Origin: Olavius algarvensis Delta 4 endosymbiont
Lineage (GTDB): Bacteria > Desulfobacterota > Desulfobacteria > Desulfobacterales > CAJINA01
DNA: 64,000 nucleotides
Reading direction: 5' to 3'
Assembly (NCBI GenBank): GCA_905176665.1
Contig: CAJINA010000240.1
Location: 1-64,000, forward strand
Shown: positions 54,301 through 61,569 of the stretch, piece after piece
Layout of the letters: each line of letters begins with the position of its first letter
Numbering within the stretch: the first letter of the stretch is position 1
Notes under the pieces: generated by a model
What the model saw: only the letters and a program-made list of their open reading frames with translations
Databases searched by the model: none
What the model was told of the DNA's origin: nothing
Position numbers and translations under genes: made by a program

Positions 54301-54918
54301 GAGGCGGTCCTGGATCAGTTTAGCAACACCGATGCCATTACCATCAAGGAGAGCGACGACAAAGCCCCGGTCCGCATCGGCGGTCTGGTCAGTGCCAGCC
54401 GTGTGCTCCGAACGCGCAAAGGCGACCTGATGGCGTTTGTAACCGTGGCCGATCTGCAGGGCAGCGTGGAGGTGGTGGTCTTTCCCGAAACCTATGCTGC
54501 GGCGAGTGATCTCATTGTCAACGATACGCCGATCCTGATCCAGGGCCAGGTCCAGAAAGAGGAGAGCGGGGTCAAAATCATAGCGGATGAAATCATTCGC
54601 ATGGACAAAGCCGCCGAAACCTGGACGGCCAGTGTTCATTTCCGGATCGATCTCACCAAAAGTGGACGGGATCAGCTACAGCAGATGAATACCGTGCTGG
54701 CAAGGCACCCGGGCACCTGCAAAGGCTTTCTGCATTTCTTTCAGGCCGATCAGGCGGAAGCTGTCGTAGCGCTGCCGGATTCGCTCAGAATCAGGCCGGG
54801 GCGCCGGATGGAAAGGGAAGTCAACGGCCTTTTAGGGTATCGCGCCGTCGCCACGGAGTGCAGCCCGATCGCCGTTGCAAACGGCAATGGGGGGAACGGC
54901 AAACGCTGGCGTAAGTGA
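51397..54918 (+). CDS. dnaE: DNA polymerase III alpha subunit
   Basis: 1173 residues, standard DnaE1 length. The N-terminal PHP domain has FVHLHVHTQYSLLDGAI. The palm shows GPGRGSAAGSIVAYSLGITD, NPARISMPDIDVDFCINGRE with the catalytic Asp pair, and GDTTGVFQLESSGMKDLL. KKAMGKK-type, FGGYGFNKSHSAAYALIAFQ and a C-terminal OB fold (PVRIGGLVSASRVLRTRKGD) follow. It is the main replicative polymerase. Long open frames on the opposite strand of this gene are codon-bias shadows. Confidence 0.98.
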   Translation: MTSSTSSFVHLHVHTQYSLLDGAIRLGPLLQRVREYGMDSVAITDHGTMFGTVEFYEKALKAGIKPIIGCECYVAPRRMADKTSQDARALNHLVLLVENQTGYQNLCKLATAAQLEGFYYKPRIDTEILQAHSEGLIALSACLHGKIPRLIIDNAIEKADEAARWYQQIFGEGNFFLEVQNNGIDIQEKVNAALREMSARLSIPLVASNDCHYLDQADARAHEVLLCVQTGKTMNDPGRFKFRTDQLYFKAPADMAASFSDYPGALANTVDIAARCQIEFDFNTYHFPKFEADSEQTAEQLFEDRSRAGFEKILINIKANNPNIDEKTYRERLDYEIKVINDMGFPGYFLIVADFIKFGKENGVPIGPGRGSAAGSIVAYSLGITDLDPIEHGLIFERFLNPARISMPDIDVDFCINGREKVFKYVVDRYGGGDYVAQIITFGKLKTRAVLRDVGRALDIPLAEVDVIAKLVPDVLNISLDEALDQEPKLARMAAENPAVNELITICRTLEGLPRHASTHAAGVVIGDRPLVEYLPLYRGKKGEVVTQLDMKRVEQIGLVKFDFLGLRNLTVIDKTLDLIVAQGKTPPDISNLDFTDAGTYELLCAGDTTGVFQLESSGMKDLLVRLKPNSFGDVTALVALYRPGPMGSGMVDDFVERKHGRRAVEYDLPELAPILEETYGVILYQEQVMKIAGALASYSMAEADGLRKAMGKKIVEKMAEHRQRFIDGAVANNAPADTAKKIFDLMEKFGGYGFNKSHSAAYALIAFQTAYLKAHFPVEFMAALLTSEMHSIDGVVKFIAECRSHDIEVLPPDINTSGLEFSVHDGKIRFGLVAVKNVGEGAIESILEVRAEGGVFNSLFEFCERVDLRKVNKRVIESLIRCGAFDSTGAPRARMMAALEDALEYGQLVQKKKMDPQMGLFDLGGGDEEPINRPTMPEITEWEEKQLLAFEKESLGFYITGHPLSRFEAVLDQFSNTDAITIKESDDKAPVRIGGLVSASRVLRTRKGDLMAFVTVADLQGSVEVVVFPETYAAASDLIVNDTPILIQGQVQKEESGVKIIADEIIRMDKAAETWTASVHFRIDLTKSGRDQLQQMNTVLARHPGTCKGFLHFFQADQAEAVVALPDSLRIRPGRRMEREVNGLLGYRAVATECSPIAVANGNGGNGKRWRK

Positions 54919-55011
54919 TCAGGCTGGGCTGAGCGATCGGCTGTATTCCTGTTGAAGCGTTATATTCAGAGGCGTCAGTAAAAAACAAGGTGGAAAGGTG
55001 AAAGGGAGACC

Positions 55012-56145
55012 ATGCAAGTACCGCTGTTGGATCTGAAAAAACAATATACTGCCATTCGCGAAGAAGTGCGGGCTGTTACCGAGGAGATTTACGAATCGCA
55101 GTACTTTATCATGGGACCGCATGTGGAGCGCCTTGAAAAGGATATTGCCGCTTATTGCCGGACGGAGCAGGCGATCGGTGTGTCCTCCGGTTCCGATGCC
55201 CTGATCATTGCCCTGATGGCCCTCGGGGTTGGTTCCGGGGATCTGGTCCTCACCACGCCCTATACTTTTTTCGCGACCGCCGGGGCAGTCGCCCGGGTGG
55301 GTGCCCGACCTGTTTTTGTCGATATTGATCCGCATACCTATAACATCAGCCCGACCCTTCTTGCACAAGGCCTGGAGACGATGCCTGCCGGTCAGCGGGA
55401 AAAGGTAAAGGCCGTCATTCCAGTCCATCTGTACGGTCAGTGCGCCGATATGGAGCCGATTCTCAAGTCCGCCGCCAACTACGATCTGCCGGTGATCGAA
55501 GATGCCGCCCAGGCCATCGGCGCCGAGTATCAGGGCCGGCGGGCCGGTTCAATGGGCAGCATCGGTTGCTTTTCGTTTTTCCCTTCAAAAAACCTTGGGG
55601 CTTTTGGTGACGGCGGCGTTGTGACCACCGGTGACCGGCAGCTGGGGGAGACCCTGCGGATCCTCAGAAACCACGGGGCGGAACCTAAATATTATCATCA
55701 TATCATCGGCGGCAATTTTAGGCTCGATGCACTCCAGGCAGCGATCGTGTCGATCAAGCTTAAACACCTGGACAGTTGGACCGCCGGGCGTCAAAAAAAT
55801 GCGGCAGCCTACCGGGAGCTGTTCCAGGCGGCCGGACCGGCAGCGCGTCTCAAACTGCCCGTTGAAAAACAAGGGCGGCACATCTATAACCAGTTTGTCA
55901 TCGCCGTCCCGGAAAGACGGGACGATCTGCGCGCCTATCTCCAGGAGGCTGGGATCGGTACCGAAGTTTATTATCCGGTCCCGCTGCACCTGCAAAAGTG
56001 CTTTGCCGGACTCGACAATGGTCCCGGTGATTTTCCGGCGGCGGAGCAGGCTGCTTTGCAGACGCTGGCCCTGCCCATTTTCCCGGAGCTTACCCAGGAT
56101 CAGCAGGCTTATACCGTTGATAAAATCAAGCAGTTTTTCGGGTAG
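55012..56145 (+). CDS. DegT/DnrJ/EryC1/StrS-family sugar aminotransferase
   Basis: 377 residues. [59 protein letters not shown], the PLP Asp region [19 protein letters not shown] and the Lys motif [17 protein letters not shown] are all present. Such enzymes transfer an amino group to a nucleotide-linked keto-sugar for surface polysaccharides; wording resembles WbpE-type enzymes. It stands alone between dnaE and yqgE, so the substrate is not given by context. Confidence 0.88.
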   Translation: MQVPLLDLKKQYTAIREEVRAVTEEIYESQYFIMGPHVERLEKDIAAYCRTEQAIGVSSGSDALIIALMALGVGSGDLVLTTPYTFFATAGAVARVGARPVFVDIDPHTYNISPTLLAQGLETMPAGQREKVKAVIPVHLYGQCADMEPILKSAANYDLPVIEDAAQAIGAEYQGRRAGSMGSIGCFSFFPSKNLGAFGDGGVVTTGDRQLGETLRILRNHGAEPKYYHHIIGGNFRLDALQAAIVSIKLKHLDSWTAGRQKNAAAYRELFQAAGPAARLKLPVEKQGRHIYNQFVIAVPERRDDLRAYLQEAGIGTEVYYPVPLHLQKCFAGLDNGPGDFPAAEQAALQTLALPIFPELTQDQQAYTVDKIKQFFG

Positions 56146-56197
56146 AATTGACAGATAGCGTCTCCAGCATTACACTCAGGGGTACCCGGAGATTTCT

Positions 56198-56767
56198 ATG
56201 AATATTCAAGCCCCTCAGACGCTGTCAGGTCAGTTTGTGGTCGCCATGCCGGCCCTGGCCGATCCCAACTTCTTCCAGACGGTCACTTGCATCTCGGAAC
56301 ACAATGACCAGGGTGCCCTGGGTGTGATCGTAAACCGTCTGCATGGCCTGCTGTCTGCCAACGATATCTTCACGGAATTGAAATTGGATGTCACCGTGGA
56401 TGCGGAACAGATTCCCGTGCACATCGGCGGACCGGTCCATATGGATGAAGTGTTCATCCTGCACGGTCAGCCATTCGGGTGGCAGGGCTGTCTGCCGATT
56501 TCGGAAAACTTGGCGATCAGCAACACGGTGGACATCCTGGCGGCCATAGCCCGGAACGAGGGGCCGTCGGATTTCCTCATCGCCCTCGGCTGCGCAGGGT
56601 GGGGGCCGGGGCAGCTCGAAGACGAGCTGCTTGAGAATGCCTGGCTCACCGGGACCGCCAGCTGTGACATTATCTTCAAAACCGATGTTTCCATGCGCTG
56701 GGAGCATGCCCTGCGCGAGATGGGGGTGGATCCGGCGCTTCTATGCGACACCGCCGGCCACGCCTGA
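56198..56767 (+). CDS. yqgE: YqgE/AlgH family protein (UPF0301)
   Basis: 189 residues. SGQFVVAMPALADPNFFQTV, ALGVIVNRLHG, IHIGGPVHMDEVFILH..-like and ALGCAGWGPGQLEDELLENA define the UPF0301 fold. The family is widespread in proteobacteria; AlgH affects alginate and other outputs in Pseudomonas, but the biochemical role is unknown. Its TGA stop overlaps the first bases of palindromic element A12. Confidence 0.9.
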   Translation: MNIQAPQTLSGQFVVAMPALADPNFFQTVTCISEHNDQGALGVIVNRLHGLLSANDIFTELKLDVTVDAEQIPVHIGGPVHMDEVFILHGQPFGWQGCLPISENLAISNTVDILAAIARNEGPSDFLIALGCAGWGPGQLEDELLENAWLTGTASCDIIFKTDVSMRWEHALREMGVDPALLCDTAGHA

Positions 56768-56911
56768 AGCCGTGATCAGACACCCGCATTGGGTCAAATA
56801 CCGGCGTTGGGCTGGGAATTTCAATCCTCGAAATATTGTACATATTCCTCCGGTTAAAATCCCCATCCCGCCTTGGTCTTTAACCCAATGCGGGTGTCTG
56901 ATCACGGCTTC
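56766..56911 (+). repeat. Family A palindromic element, copy A12 (29-bp perfect arms)
   Basis: Outer arms at 56766-56794 and 56883-56911 are perfect 29-bp inverted repeats (beginning GAAGCCGTGATCAGACACCC). Inside are CCGGCGTTGGGC, ATTTCAATCCTCGAAATAT ... ATATTCCTCCGGTTAAAAT and CCGCCTTGGTC. The left arm starts inside the yqgE stop codon. It heads an array of four related units up to 57292. Confidence 0.92.
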
Positions 56912-56924
56912 GCCGCTTGAGAAT

Positions 56925-57030
56925 TTACTACATGCGTTATTCTGGGAATTTCAATCCTCGAAATATTACATATATTCCTCCGGTTGAACTTTCCAATCCG
57001 CCTTGGTCATCAACCCAATGAGAGCGTTCT
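56925..57030 (+). repeat. Family A unit A13 in tandem array (one arm missing)
   Basis: TTATTCTGGGAATTTCAATC, CTCGAAATATTACATATATT and CCTCCGGTTGAAC followed by CCGCCTTGGTCATCAACCCA. It repeats the inner part of A12 but the outer arms no longer match. Confidence 0.75.
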
Positions 57031-57039
57031 AAGGTGACT

Positions 57040-57178
57040 TCTGGATTTTGCAGGTGAAATTCTCTGCCTCTGGCCAAAAAGTGTAGAACTCAATCCTATA
57101 AATATTGCCATATTATTGCGGTTGTATTTTCCATTCCGCCTTGGTCTTTAACCCAATGCGGGCGTCTGATCACGGCTT
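57040..57178 (+). repeat. Family A unit A14 in tandem array (degenerate core)
   Basis: Core changed to CAATCCTATAAATATTGCC ... TATTATTGCGGTTG, but the right half CCGCCTTGGTCTTTAACCC and the arm ending GTCTGATCACGGCTTC are almost identical to A12. Confidence 0.7.
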
Positions 57179-57184
57179 CATCGC

Positions 57185-57292
57185 ATTATAGACCAAATAC
57201 CTGCCTTGGACCGAAAAGTTAAATCCTCGAAATATTCATTATATTCCTCCGGATTAGAACCCGATCCCACCTATGTCTAAAACCTGGCGCGG
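57185..57292 (+). repeat. Family A unit A15 in tandem array
   Basis: AAATCCTCGAAATATTCATT followed by ATATTCCTCCGGATTAGAAC; flanks diverged (CTGCCTTGGACC on the left, CACCTATGTCTAAAACC on the right). It ends the 530-bp array before the small Cys-rich gene. Confidence 0.7.
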
Positions 57293-57326
57293 CCTTTGAA
57301 AAGCAGCTTGCGTTTTCAAAGGCAAA

Positions 57327-57485
57327 CTATTTTTTTTCGGGACTGGTCGTGGATTTGGATTTTGTTTTAGCGGTCTTTTTAAGGCAGAGTTTATCTTTCT
57401 TGGCGAAGGCGCAGAGCCTGGGGTTGTAGTATTCCTTGCAGTTGAGGGGGTTGTAAAGCGGGCATTCGGGATTTTTGGTGGACAT
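57327..57485 (-). CDS. Small Cys-rich protein, 52 residues
   Basis: From the ATG at 57485: MSTKNPECPLYNPLNCKEYY then NPRLCAFAKKDKLCLKK and a Lys/Ser/Thr-rich tail. Four Cys spaced CxxxxxxxCx(9)Cx(8)C could bind metal or form disulfides. I do not recognise a named family. Longer frames upstream lack support. Ribosome site is weak (AAAGC). It lies between the repeat array and a 375-bp gap (57486-57860) with no gene. Confidence 0.55.
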   Translation of the reverse strand: MSTKNPECPLYNPLNCKEYYNPRLCAFAKKDKLCLKKTAKTKSKSTTSPEKK

Positions 57486-57860
57486 GGGCTTTGCTTTGCG
57501 TTGTTGTTCGGGTCCTGGTCTGCCTCCCCTGGGAAGGCAGCGGAATGTTCCGGGTTTTTCGGGGTGTCCCGCGGTGCGGATATTCAAGGTCACGTGCTCG
57601 CGGATGTTTGGCTCTGCCTATTTTGAGCGGTGTTATGCTGAGGCTGCTGGACCAAGCCAGGTTCCGGAAGGCCGCACTGACTCTAAGCTACCACAAAACC
57701 ATAGATTTTACAACGGATTATGTCTGGTCACCCGTCCCCCTAGGCGCGGAAGGACCCGGGTGGAATGGTTTTGACAATTTTTTTCCACCGGTGTAATAAG
57801 AGCGCCTGACAGGTCAGGTCCTGACCATTTTGAAACGCACCCCGGATATCAAGCAGGAAT
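57486..57860. other. 375-bp gap upstream of the dynamin-like gene
   Basis: No supported gene. Close to the dynamin start, two overlapping dyads occur: CCTGAC-AG-GTCAGG (57805-57818) and GGTCAG-GTC-CTGACC (57812-57826), an operator-like arrangement. TTGACA at about 57770 could be a -35 hexamer, but I see no convincing -10 at the right spacing. Confidence 0.45.
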
Positions 57861-60140
57861 ATGAACGCGATTTATACCGAACTGAAGCAGCAGTTGCTGG
57901 AAATCAATGCCAACCTGCAGTCGATCCTTGAGACTGTCCAGGATCAAAACGAAATCACTGACAGCCGGTTCGAGGCCTGGCTCGCGGCCTGCGCCGATAT
58001 CCACCAGCAGATCAGCGAAGAAATCCTCCGGGTAGCAGTGGTCGGACCGATCAAATCGGGGAAAAGCACTTTTACCAACGCCCTTTTCGGGGGCGACTTT
58101 TTAAAGCGCGGGGCCGGGGTCGTTACCTCTATCGTTACACGCATTCGCAGTGGCCAAAATTTAAAGGCGGTTCTCTATTTCAAAGATTGGGATGACATCA
58201 ACTCCGATCTCGAACAGGCGCTGACCATGCTGCCGTCCTGGAAAGCGCGGGATGATGGGAAGCCTTTTGACATACGCCGTGAAAAAGACCGCCAGGCCCT
58301 GGAACATGCCCTGGATGAGCTCAGCAACGACCACCTCATCACCGACGGCACCCGCAATGCGAACAGCATCCTTCCGGCCCTCTATCTCCAGGGCTACCAG
58401 AGCGTCAGCGATATCATCTCCCCGGATTCGCATGCCACTGAATTCGGGGACAAAGATTTTGTCCGTCACCGGGAGTATGTGGGCAGTGACGAACTGGCCG
58501 TCTATCTGAAAGATGTTGAATTGGAGATCAACCACTCCCGGATTGACGGCACCATCGAAATTGCGGACTGCCAGGGCAGCGATTCCCCCAATCCCATGCA
58601 CCTGGCCATGATCCAGGACTACCTGCTGCGCACCCACCTGCTGGTATACGTGATCAGCAGCCGGACCGGCCTGCGCCAGGCGGACATCCGGTTTTTGTCC
58701 ACCATCAAGAAAATGGGGATTATCGAAAATACCCTGTTCGTGGTCAACTGTGATTTCAGCGAGCATGAGGACACCGCTGGGTTGGAATCCCTGGTGGAGC
58801 GGGTACGACAGGAGCTGTCCTTGATCAAATCCGAGCCGGAGGTGTTTACCCTGTCGGCCCTTTACAACCTGTTTGCGGCCCTGCCGGCCAAGGAACTTCC
58901 GGAAAAGGACCGCGCTCGCCTGGAGCAATGGTGCAAGGAAAAACAGTTTGTAGCCTTCTCCGATGACGAATCCCGCCGCTTCGAAAAGATATTTCATGGC
59001 AAACTCAGCCGGGAGCGGTTTTTCCTGCTCCTGAATAACCATCTCGAACGTATGGCCGTCATGCGGGCGGGCATGGACCGCTGGTTGTGGACCAACCGTG
59101 AATTGATGAGCGAAGATGCAGAAGGGGTGGCCGATCTTTTGCGCAAGATAGACCACCACCAGCAGCGCATGGACCAGATCAAGGACCTGATCAAGAACAC
59201 GCTCGGTGGCGCCGCGGATAAAATCAAGAAAGAGATCCGGATTGACATCGACCGTTTTTTCAATACCCGGCCGGGCAGCGCACTGCAATCCACCCTGGAC
59301 ACCATCCGCCAATTCAGCATCGTTTTCGAAAACTACGGCGACAGTTTGGCCGCCTCCGGTTTTTCCAGTACGCTCTACCAGGTATTCCAGGAATTCCGAC
59401 AAACCCTGGACACCTTCATGGCGGAAACCATCAATCCCGAGATCGTCAATTTTACGTCCCGGACCGAGAAGAAAATCAAGGACGGTCTCGAAACCGTGGC
59501 AGAACCCTACCAGTCCATGGCCCTGGACGCCATCTCTGAATATCACCAGACCATGAGCCAGTATGAGATGGGCAGCGCGGACCCTGGAGCGGAACAACTG
59601 GCCCTGTTGGAACTCGATGACGTGAAAAAGGTGGCTGGCCTGAAGCTGCCAACGGCGGCCACCAGCATGCGCTATTCGGCCAAGGTGCGGACCGAGGCCG
59701 CCCTCCGTCTGGGTATCTACAGCGTCCTGAAACTGTTCAAAAGGGCTTTCAAGAAGCCACTTCAGAATGAAAAAGAAGAACAGGTGCTGGCCCTGGCGGC
59801 CGGCGTGAAACGCGTGAAGGCCGAAACCGAGAAAGCGGTTCTCTTCCATTTTAAGAATTACCGCGAAAATTTTAAGTTTCAGTATGCTTTCAAACTGGTG
59901 GATTTCGCCGCGTCACATCTGCACCGCACGCTACTGGAAAGGCTGCGGGCGTATGACACTGACCTGAACGAATTGACGCGGGTCATGGAGACCCGGGGTG
60001 ACGAGCGGGAGCAGATAATTGCCCTGCTGGACAAGACCAGCGCAGAGCTGCGGAAAATTCAACGCGACCTTGAAAAGGCGCGGGACCGGATGGAGCAGGC
60101 CGCCGGACAAGGAGCGGTCGCCGGGACATCCTGGCCGTGA
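57861..60140 (+). CDS. Bacterial dynamin-like GTPase
   Basis: 759 residues. P-loop GPIKSGKSTFTNALFGGDFL (from residue 62), switch I Thr in VVTSIVTRIRSG, DxxG-like motif IADCQGSDSPNPMHL, and a G4-like VVNCDFSEHEDT (weaker than NKxD). The remainder is long helical stalk-like sequence with Glu/Lys/Gln repeats, ending in a coiled coil (residues about 700-750). No membrane helix is evident, so membrane contact would be peripheral. Dynamin family members remodel or tether membranes. ParA follows 27 bases later, suggesting a shared process such as positioning a membrane or DNA assembly. Confidence 0.85.
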   Translation: MNAIYTELKQQLLEINANLQSILETVQDQNEITDSRFEAWLAACADIHQQISEEILRVAVVGPIKSGKSTFTNALFGGDFLKRGAGVVTSIVTRIRSGQNLKAVLYFKDWDDINSDLEQALTMLPSWKARDDGKPFDIRREKDRQALEHALDELSNDHLITDGTRNANSILPALYLQGYQSVSDIISPDSHATEFGDKDFVRHREYVGSDELAVYLKDVELEINHSRIDGTIEIADCQGSDSPNPMHLAMIQDYLLRTHLLVYVISSRTGLRQADIRFLSTIKKMGIIENTLFVVNCDFSEHEDTAGLESLVERVRQELSLIKSEPEVFTLSALYNLFAALPAKELPEKDRARLEQWCKEKQFVAFSDDESRRFEKIFHGKLSRERFFLLLNNHLERMAVMRAGMDRWLWTNRELMSEDAEGVADLLRKIDHHQQRMDQIKDLIKNTLGGAADKIKKEIRIDIDRFFNTRPGSALQSTLDTIRQFSIVFENYGDSLAASGFSSTLYQVFQEFRQTLDTFMAETINPEIVNFTSRTEKKIKDGLETVAEPYQSMALDAISEYHQTMSQYEMGSADPGAEQLALLELDDVKKVAGLKLPTAATSMRYSAKVRTEAALRLGIYSVLKLFKRAFKKPLQNEKEEQVLALAAGVKRVKAETEKAVLFHFKNYRENFKFQYAFKLVDFAASHLHRTLLERLRAYDTDLNELTRVMETRGDEREQIIALLDKTSAELRKIQRDLEKARDRMEQAAGQGAVAGTSWP

Positions 60141-60167
60141 TTTGACAAACCTTTACAGGAGGTATCT

Positions 60168-61133
60168 GTGAACACAAGAAATGTAGCGGTGGCCAACGAA
60201 AAGGGCGGGGTCGGGAAGACGGTTACGGTTATCAACTTGGGGGCGGCCCTGGCTGCCATGGGTAAGAAGGTTCTGGTTGTGGACATGGACCCGCAGGCCA
60301 ATGCGACCAAGGGACTCGGGGTGGCGGTAACGGAGGACATGCTGACCACCTATGACATCATCAAGAACCACAAGTCGCCGGTGATCGACCAGGCGATCGT
60401 CCCAACCGCCTGGGACGGTCTGGAGCTTCTGCCGGCCGATGCGGACCTGGCCGGGGCCGATATAGAGCTCGTCAATGAATACGGACGTGAGAACCGATTG
60501 AAAAGGGCTCTGACGGGAATAGGGGACACCTACGATTTTATTGTCATGGATACCCCCCCGAGCCTTTCCCTGCTCACCGTCAACGTGTTTGCGTTTGCCA
60601 GCGAAGTCCTGGTACCCTGCCAGACCCACCCGTATGCCTATGATGCTCTGGAAAACCTCTTTGATACTATCGAGGTGGTACAGGACGAAATCAATGCGGG
60701 GCTGGAGGTAAAGGGGATCGTTCCGACCTTTTTCGATCAGCGCACCCGGGTCAGCCACGAAATTCTGGAAAAACTCAAGACCGATCAGCGCTATCGCGAA
60801 CTTATCTGTGAATCCATTATCCGGATCAACACGACTATTGCCGAAAGCGCCAATGCCGGCATGCCGATCATGCATTTTAGGCGGAGCAGTTCCGGCGCGG
60901 CGGATTACCAGGCGCTGGCCGAAGAATTGGCGGGGCAGGGGCGCTCCTTTTCGCTGAACGTCCGGCAGCGAATACACCTTCGTGGGCCCAGGCTGCCTGC
61001 GGCTTTTCGTTGGTCGTCATCCCGGCCCCGCCAAAAGTACGATATAAACTGCAGCCGGGATTCAGGGCTCATTCGCACACCTTTTTTCAGTTTTGGAAAA
61101 CCTGGTCCTCAGGGCCAGATCAAAGGCCTTTAG
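60168..61133 (+). CDS. ParA/Soj-family ATPase
   Basis: 321 residues from a GTG at 60168 with AGGAGG upstream. Deviant Walker A KGGVGKT (12-18), VLVVDMDPQANATKGLG, Walker B FIVMDTPPSLSLLTVN and SANAGMPIMHFRRSSSGAAD are all typical. Normal Soj proteins end near residue 260; here about 50 further residues are Arg/Ser/Pro-rich and overlap a GTCATCCCGG-type repeat, so the tail is probably an accidental extension after loss of the original stop. No parB or parS is nearby; the partner seems to be the dynamin-like GTPase. Confidence 0.88.
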   Translation: MNTRNVAVANEKGGVGKTVTVINLGAALAAMGKKVLVVDMDPQANATKGLGVAVTEDMLTTYDIIKNHKSPVIDQAIVPTAWDGLELLPADADLAGADIELVNEYGRENRLKRALTGIGDTYDFIVMDTPPSLSLLTVNVFAFASEVLVPCQTHPYAYDALENLFDTIEVVQDEINAGLEVKGIVPTFFDQRTRVSHEILEKLKTDQRYRELICESIIRINTTIAESANAGMPIMHFRRSSSGAADYQALAEELAGQGRSFSLNVRQRIHLRGPRLPAAFRWSSSRPRQKYDINCSRDSGLIRTPFFSFGKPGPQGQIKGL

Positions 61134-61569
61134 CTATGCTGTAATATCAAGTTTCTCGCGCAGAGGCGCAGAGACGCAGAGAACCCATGAATATTTCCGG
61201 CTTCGCCGGTTGAAGCCAGAAGAGCCTATGAGCCTGAATCTTGAAAAGGTTTGCGCGCTAGCGCGACGAAAACCTGTTCTTGCCTGTCTCTGCGTCTCTG
61301 CGCGATGCATGGTTTTGTTATTGTGATTTGAAGGTGAGGCCCCTTTTAAGAGTGCTTTCAAGCCTGGCCTCTGGTCCCGGATGCGTTGTTCCAGGTTTTG
61401 ATCTGGCAGCGCCCAAAAGGGATTCCGAGAGGCTGGATGCCGGATCGGGGGCCGGCATGACGGGCGAAAATAGGCTGAAAACCGAAATACATCCGGGATT
61501 GCCTGCTACGGCTAATGTTTTCCTGATTTTGCCCTCGTTCAATTTCCGCAATTCAGAGGACGGCGCCTT
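61134..61569. other. 436-bp repeat-filled gap after parA
   Basis: No gene. 61152-61306 is a family F element, and about 61340-61480 resembles a decayed family C repeat (GGTCCCGGATGCG.. to ATGCCGGATCGG..GGCATGACGG). Confidence 0.6.
61152..61306. repeat. Family F repeat (CGCAGAGACGCAG palindrome), second copy
   Basis: Left arm TTTCTCGCGCAGAGGCGCAG..AGACGCAGAG and right arm CTCTGCGTCTCTGCGCGAT are inverted, with an internal palindrome GCGCGCTAGCGCG (about 61253-61265). Same layout as 43834-44000. Confidence 0.8.

Noticed and set aside
52537-54639. 700-codon open frame on the minus strand inside dnaE
   Set aside because: It mirrors dnaE codon bias, has no family similarity and lacks a ribosome site. 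The same applies to the 458-codon frame opposite alaS (22667-24043) and 562 codons opposite the dynamin gene (58161-59849).
56766-57292. Repeat array looked at first like a CRISPR
   Set aside because: Units are palindromic, 100-150 bp, with decaying sequence and no uniform repeat-spacer pattern; no cas genes are present.
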